A DNA stretch of 8,324 nucleotides, from positions 1 through 8,324 of the forward strand of contig JAGWPH010000253.1 in assembly GCA_028870615.1 (NCBI GenBank). The letters are read 5' to 3'. A program made the translations under genes and the position numbers. Origin of the DNA: Betaproteobacteria bacterium (GTDB lineage Bacteria; Pseudomonadota; Gammaproteobacteria; Burkholderiales; Ferrovaceae). How positions within the stretch are numbered: position 1 is the stretch's first letter; each line of letters starts with the position of its first letter. Of this stretch, positions 6,497 through 8,324 are shown in pieces. The notes beneath the pieces were generated by a model, which saw only the letters and a list, made by a program, of their open reading frames with translations, was not told the DNA's origin and searched no databases.

Positions 6497-7147
6497 TCAC
6501 TTCTGGGCATCCAACCAACGTGCCAGATCCGACACACTGTCTACCACCACCCGCGCCGGATGCTGTTCCAGAAACAAACGGGGCTGGGCCCCATAGGTCA
6601 CCGCTGCTGCATCTACTCCTGCACTGTGCGCCATTAAAAGATCGTGGGAAGTATCCCCGATCATCAGCGTACGGTCCGCGACAGTTCCGGTAATTTCCAT
6701 CAAATGCAATAGCATGTCAGGATCAGGTTTGGGGCGGCTTTCGTCCGCACACCTTGAGGCCACGAAATGCTTCCTGAATCCGGTCGTCTCAAAGCCGCGC
6801 TCCAATCCTACCCTGGGTTTTCCGGTGGCGACCGCCAGCAGATGCCCCGCTTCATCCAGGGACTGCAAAAGCTGGGCTATTCCGTCGAAGGGTCTAAGTG
6901 TCTGCTCTCTGGGAAGATAGTGGGCCCGGTAATATTCGAGGAGTTGCGGCAGCTGCTCCGATGGTAAGTCAGGCGCCACATGATGGACGGCATCAATCAT
7001 CCCCATTCCAATGACATGCCGGGCACGGTCGGCTGGGGGCGCCGGCAACCCCATCTGGGCACAGGCTGCCATCATGGTTTCAGCAATCAACGCTGCGGAA
7101 TCCATGATGGTGCCATCCCAATCGAAAACGATCAGATCATAGCGCAT
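6497..7147 (-). CDS. HAD-superfamily phosphatase, phosphoglycolate phosphatase-like
   Basis: A 216-residue cytoplasmic hydrolase with all four HAD motifs: I, DWDGT (9-13) with nucleophile Asp9 and acid/base Asp11; II, Thr108 in VATGK; III, Lys140 in RPKPDP; IV, IGDTSHD (163-169) with Asp165 and Asp169 for magnesium. The helical insertion between motifs I and II (about 16-85) is a C1-type cap, as in Gph and beta-phosphoglucomutase relatives. The substrate could be 2-phosphoglycolate or another small phosphomonoester; the sequence does not decide. The ATG lies inside the end of rluC: the two frames overlap by 11 bases, rluC stopping just after this gene starts, which suggests an operon and coupled translation, helpful because no Shine-Dalgarno is seen. 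Its stop abuts that of the convergent efflux adaptor. Confidence 0.91.
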   Translation of the reverse strand: MRYDLIVFDWDGTIMDSAALIAETMMAACAQMGLPAPPADRARHVIGMGMIDAVHHVAPDLPSEQLPQLLEYYRAHYLPREQTLRPFDGIAQLLQSLDEAGHLLAVATGKPRVGLERGFETTGFRKHFVASRCADESRPKPDPDMLLHLMEITGTVADRTLMIGDTSHDLLMAHSAGVDAAAVTYGAQPRLFLEQHPARVVVDSVSDLARWLDAQK

Positions 7148-8102
7148 GGGCGAGCGGGGTCAAACGTTCGAGAAATTGGGCAAGATCCGGCGGCAATGGG
7201 GCCTCCAGCACCAGTGGCGTCGCCTGTACGGGATGAATAAAGCGCAAGGATGCTGCGTGCAAAAACATACGCTTCAGGCCTTGTTTGGCCCATACCTTGT
7301 TCCATGCAAAGTCACCATATTTATCATCTCCTGCAATGGGATAGCCTAAATGGGCCAAATGCACGCGAATCTGATGAGTTCTCCCGGTCATTAACTGGGC
7401 TTCCAGTAGTGTGACCTCCTGAAACCGTTGCCTGCGTCGAAAAACTGTCTGCGATGCCTTGCCATCATCACGAACCATGACGCGGCGTTCACCGGATTCT
7501 GTGAGAAATTTGTGCAAACTGGCCTTGACGACCCTTTTCTCTTCCCTGAATTGGCCACGCACCAGCGCCAGATAGCGCTTGTCCGTGGCACCTGTGCGCA
7601 ACATCTCATGCATGGCAACCAACATACTGCGTTTTTTGGCCACCAACAGAATCCCGGAGGTATCGCGGTCCAATCGATGCACCAACTCTAAAAATCGCGT
7701 TTTGGGGCGTTCCACTCGTAGTTGCTCTATCACGCCGATACTGATGCCACTGCCTCCATGCACGGCCACACCTGCAGGCTTATTGAGCGCCAGCAAGCCT
7801 TCGTCTTCGTACAGGATCACCTCACCCAGCGGAGCACCGCCCCATTTTGGGGCGTTTATGCTGCCAGATTTGGCAGGCGCCACCTGAACCGGAGGAATTC
7901 GCACCCGATCGCCGATCTTGAGGCGATACGTAGCATCCACCCGGCCGCTATTGACCCTCACCTCACCGCTTCGAAGAATGCGGTATACATGGCTCTTGGG
8001 AACCCCCTTGAGCAGGTTGAGCAGAAAGTTATCGATGCGCTGATTGTCAGCATCTTCATCGATTTCTTCCCAAATAACAGAAGTTTTGCGCAATGAAGGC
8101 AT
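7137..8102 (-). CDS. rluC: 23S rRNA pseudouridine synthase, RluC type
   Basis: Converts specific uridines of 23S rRNA to pseudouridine (E. coli RluC: positions 955, 2504 and 2580). The 321-residue protein has an N-terminal S4 RNA-binding domain (about 20-75: RIDNFLLNLLKGVPKSHVYR, then GEVRVN and GDRVRIPP) and a RluA-family catalytic domain. The catalytic signature HRLDRDTSG (142-150) supplies Asp145; LNKPAGVAVHGGSG (106-119), TGRTHQIRVHLAHLG (239-253) and FLHAASLRF (280-288) are also typical. GVPKS in S4 and VHGGSG strongly resemble E. coli RluC rather than RluD or RluA. The ATG matches the family N-terminus; upstream is the A/T-rich ATTATAAATTAA without Shine-Dalgarno. The gene diverges from a promoter reading rightward, as rluC diverges from rne in E. 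coli, and it overlaps the HAD gene downstream. Confidence 0.95.
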   Translation of the reverse strand: MPSLRKTSVIWEEIDEDADNQRIDNFLLNLLKGVPKSHVYRILRSGEVRVNSGRVDATYRLKIGDRVRIPPVQVAPAKSGSINAPKWGGAPLGEVILYEDEGLLALNKPAGVAVHGGSGISIGVIEQLRVERPKTRFLELVHRLDRDTSGILLVAKKRSMLVAMHEMLRTGATDKRYLALVRGQFREEKRVVKASLHKFLTESGERRVMVRDDGKASQTVFRRRQRFQEVTLLEAQLMTGRTHQIRVHLAHLGYPIAGDDKYGDFAWNKVWAKQGLKRMFLHAASLRFIHPVQATPLVLEAPLPPDLAQFLERLTPLAHAL

Positions 8103-8114
8103 TTAATTTATAAT
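8086..8114 (+). promoter_or_regulatory. Rightward promoter, probably for rne
   Basis: A perfect -10 TATAAT (8109-8114) is preceded, after 17 bases, by TTGCGC (8086-8091), which keeps the TTG core of the -35. The -35 lies within the first codons of rluC on the other strand. Transcription should begin near 8120-8121 and run out of the window. On the minus strand the same A/T block reads TATAAA (8112-8107), only four bases from the rluC ATG, so both genes may share it. Confidence 0.6.
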
Positions 8115-8120
8115 CGTAAG

Positions 8121-8324
8121 CTGTTGAGTCTATTAGAGGTCGCGTCATTAAGCGGCCTGGAGATTCGGGTCAACATCACCCGTCCCGAGATGACTCAATA
8201 ACCCCGGATCAGAGTGACATCCCGGGAACCATCCCGGCAAATTTCCGGCCGATTGACGATCAGTCACAATTGGTTAATTTCGCTCACCAAAAAGTAGCGA
8301 TAGTAAGTTAGTTGCGCGCTGAAA
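8121..8324 (+). promoter_or_regulatory. Untranslated leader, probably the 5' part of the rne mRNA leader
   Basis: About 200 bases with no convincing coding frame, lying downstream of a strong -10 and divergent from rluC. In E. coli this position holds the rne leader of about 360 bases, through which RNase E degrades its own message. Hand-found pairings: TTGAGTC (8124-8130) with GACTCAA (8192-8198), enclosing AGGTCGC (8137-8143) with GCGGCCT (8152-8158, one G-U) and CGGGT (8166-8170) with ACCCG (8178-8182), together a possible three-way junction; then GTGAC (8214-8218) with GTCAC (8263-8267), enclosing CCGG (8234-8237) with CCGG (8245-8248). CATCCCGG occurs twice (8218-8225, 8230-8237). A/T-rich single-stranded stretches follow at 8268-8280. 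The rne coding start is not in the window, so the assignment rests on context. Confidence 0.5.

Noticed and set aside
6480..6515. Possible bidirectional terminator between the adaptor and HAD genes
   Set aside because: Only the 6-base TGATCA palindrome is present, with no stem of useful length and just a run of five A.
8121..8324. A tRNA or a small protein gene in the right-hand gap
   Set aside because: No tRNA arms (GTTCRA-type T loop, CCA end) are seen, and no start codon with a sustained frame; a leader RNA explains the stems better.

Overview
The window carries ordinary chromosomal genes of a proteobacterium, most likely a betaproteobacterium. The evidence is gene content and order: a DUF177/YceD gene diverging from a YceF-type maf gene, a stand-alone RsmI-like methyltransferase, and a HAD phosphatase plus rluC pair that diverges at the right edge from what should be rne. 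From memory, the run rne / rluC / HAD phosphatase / (Rieske protein, sppA) / SAM methyltransferase / maf / yceD / rpmF is a conserved betaproteobacterial neighbourhood. Base composition looks near half GC by eye. I cannot name a genus.

Layout. 1-204 (-): start of yceD, which should continue into rpmF outside the window. 205-307: divergent promoter region. 308-886 (+): maf. 898-1287 (-): crcB fluoride channel. 1353-2090 (+): RsmI-like tetrapyrrole-methylase-fold methyltransferase. 2133-5297 and 5315-6496 (+): an RND efflux pair, permease first and periplasmic adaptor second, with no outer-membrane channel gene beside it. 6497-7147 (-): HAD phosphatase. 7137-8102 (-): rluC, overlapping the HAD gene by 11 bases. 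8103-8324: no gene; a perfect -10 hexamer followed by about 200 bases with several potential stems, best read as the start of the rne 5' leader.

How the genes relate. Maf (removal of modified nucleotides), RluC (23S rRNA pseudouridylation), YceD/L32 (23S rRNA and ribosome) and RNase E belong to RNA and nucleotide housekeeping. The efflux pair and crcB are export functions placed among them. The efflux pair occupies the interval where I would expect sppA and a Rieske protein gene, so it looks like an accessory insertion or replacement in a conserved locus.

I found no mobile element, CRISPR array, tRNA, rRNA or clearly novel system. The more interesting points are: no recognisable Shine-Dalgarno core before any of the eight starts; a near-consensus promoter placed so close to yceD that its mRNA should be nearly leaderless; loss of the AcrB-type TM10 lysine in the RND permease; and the putative structured rne leader.
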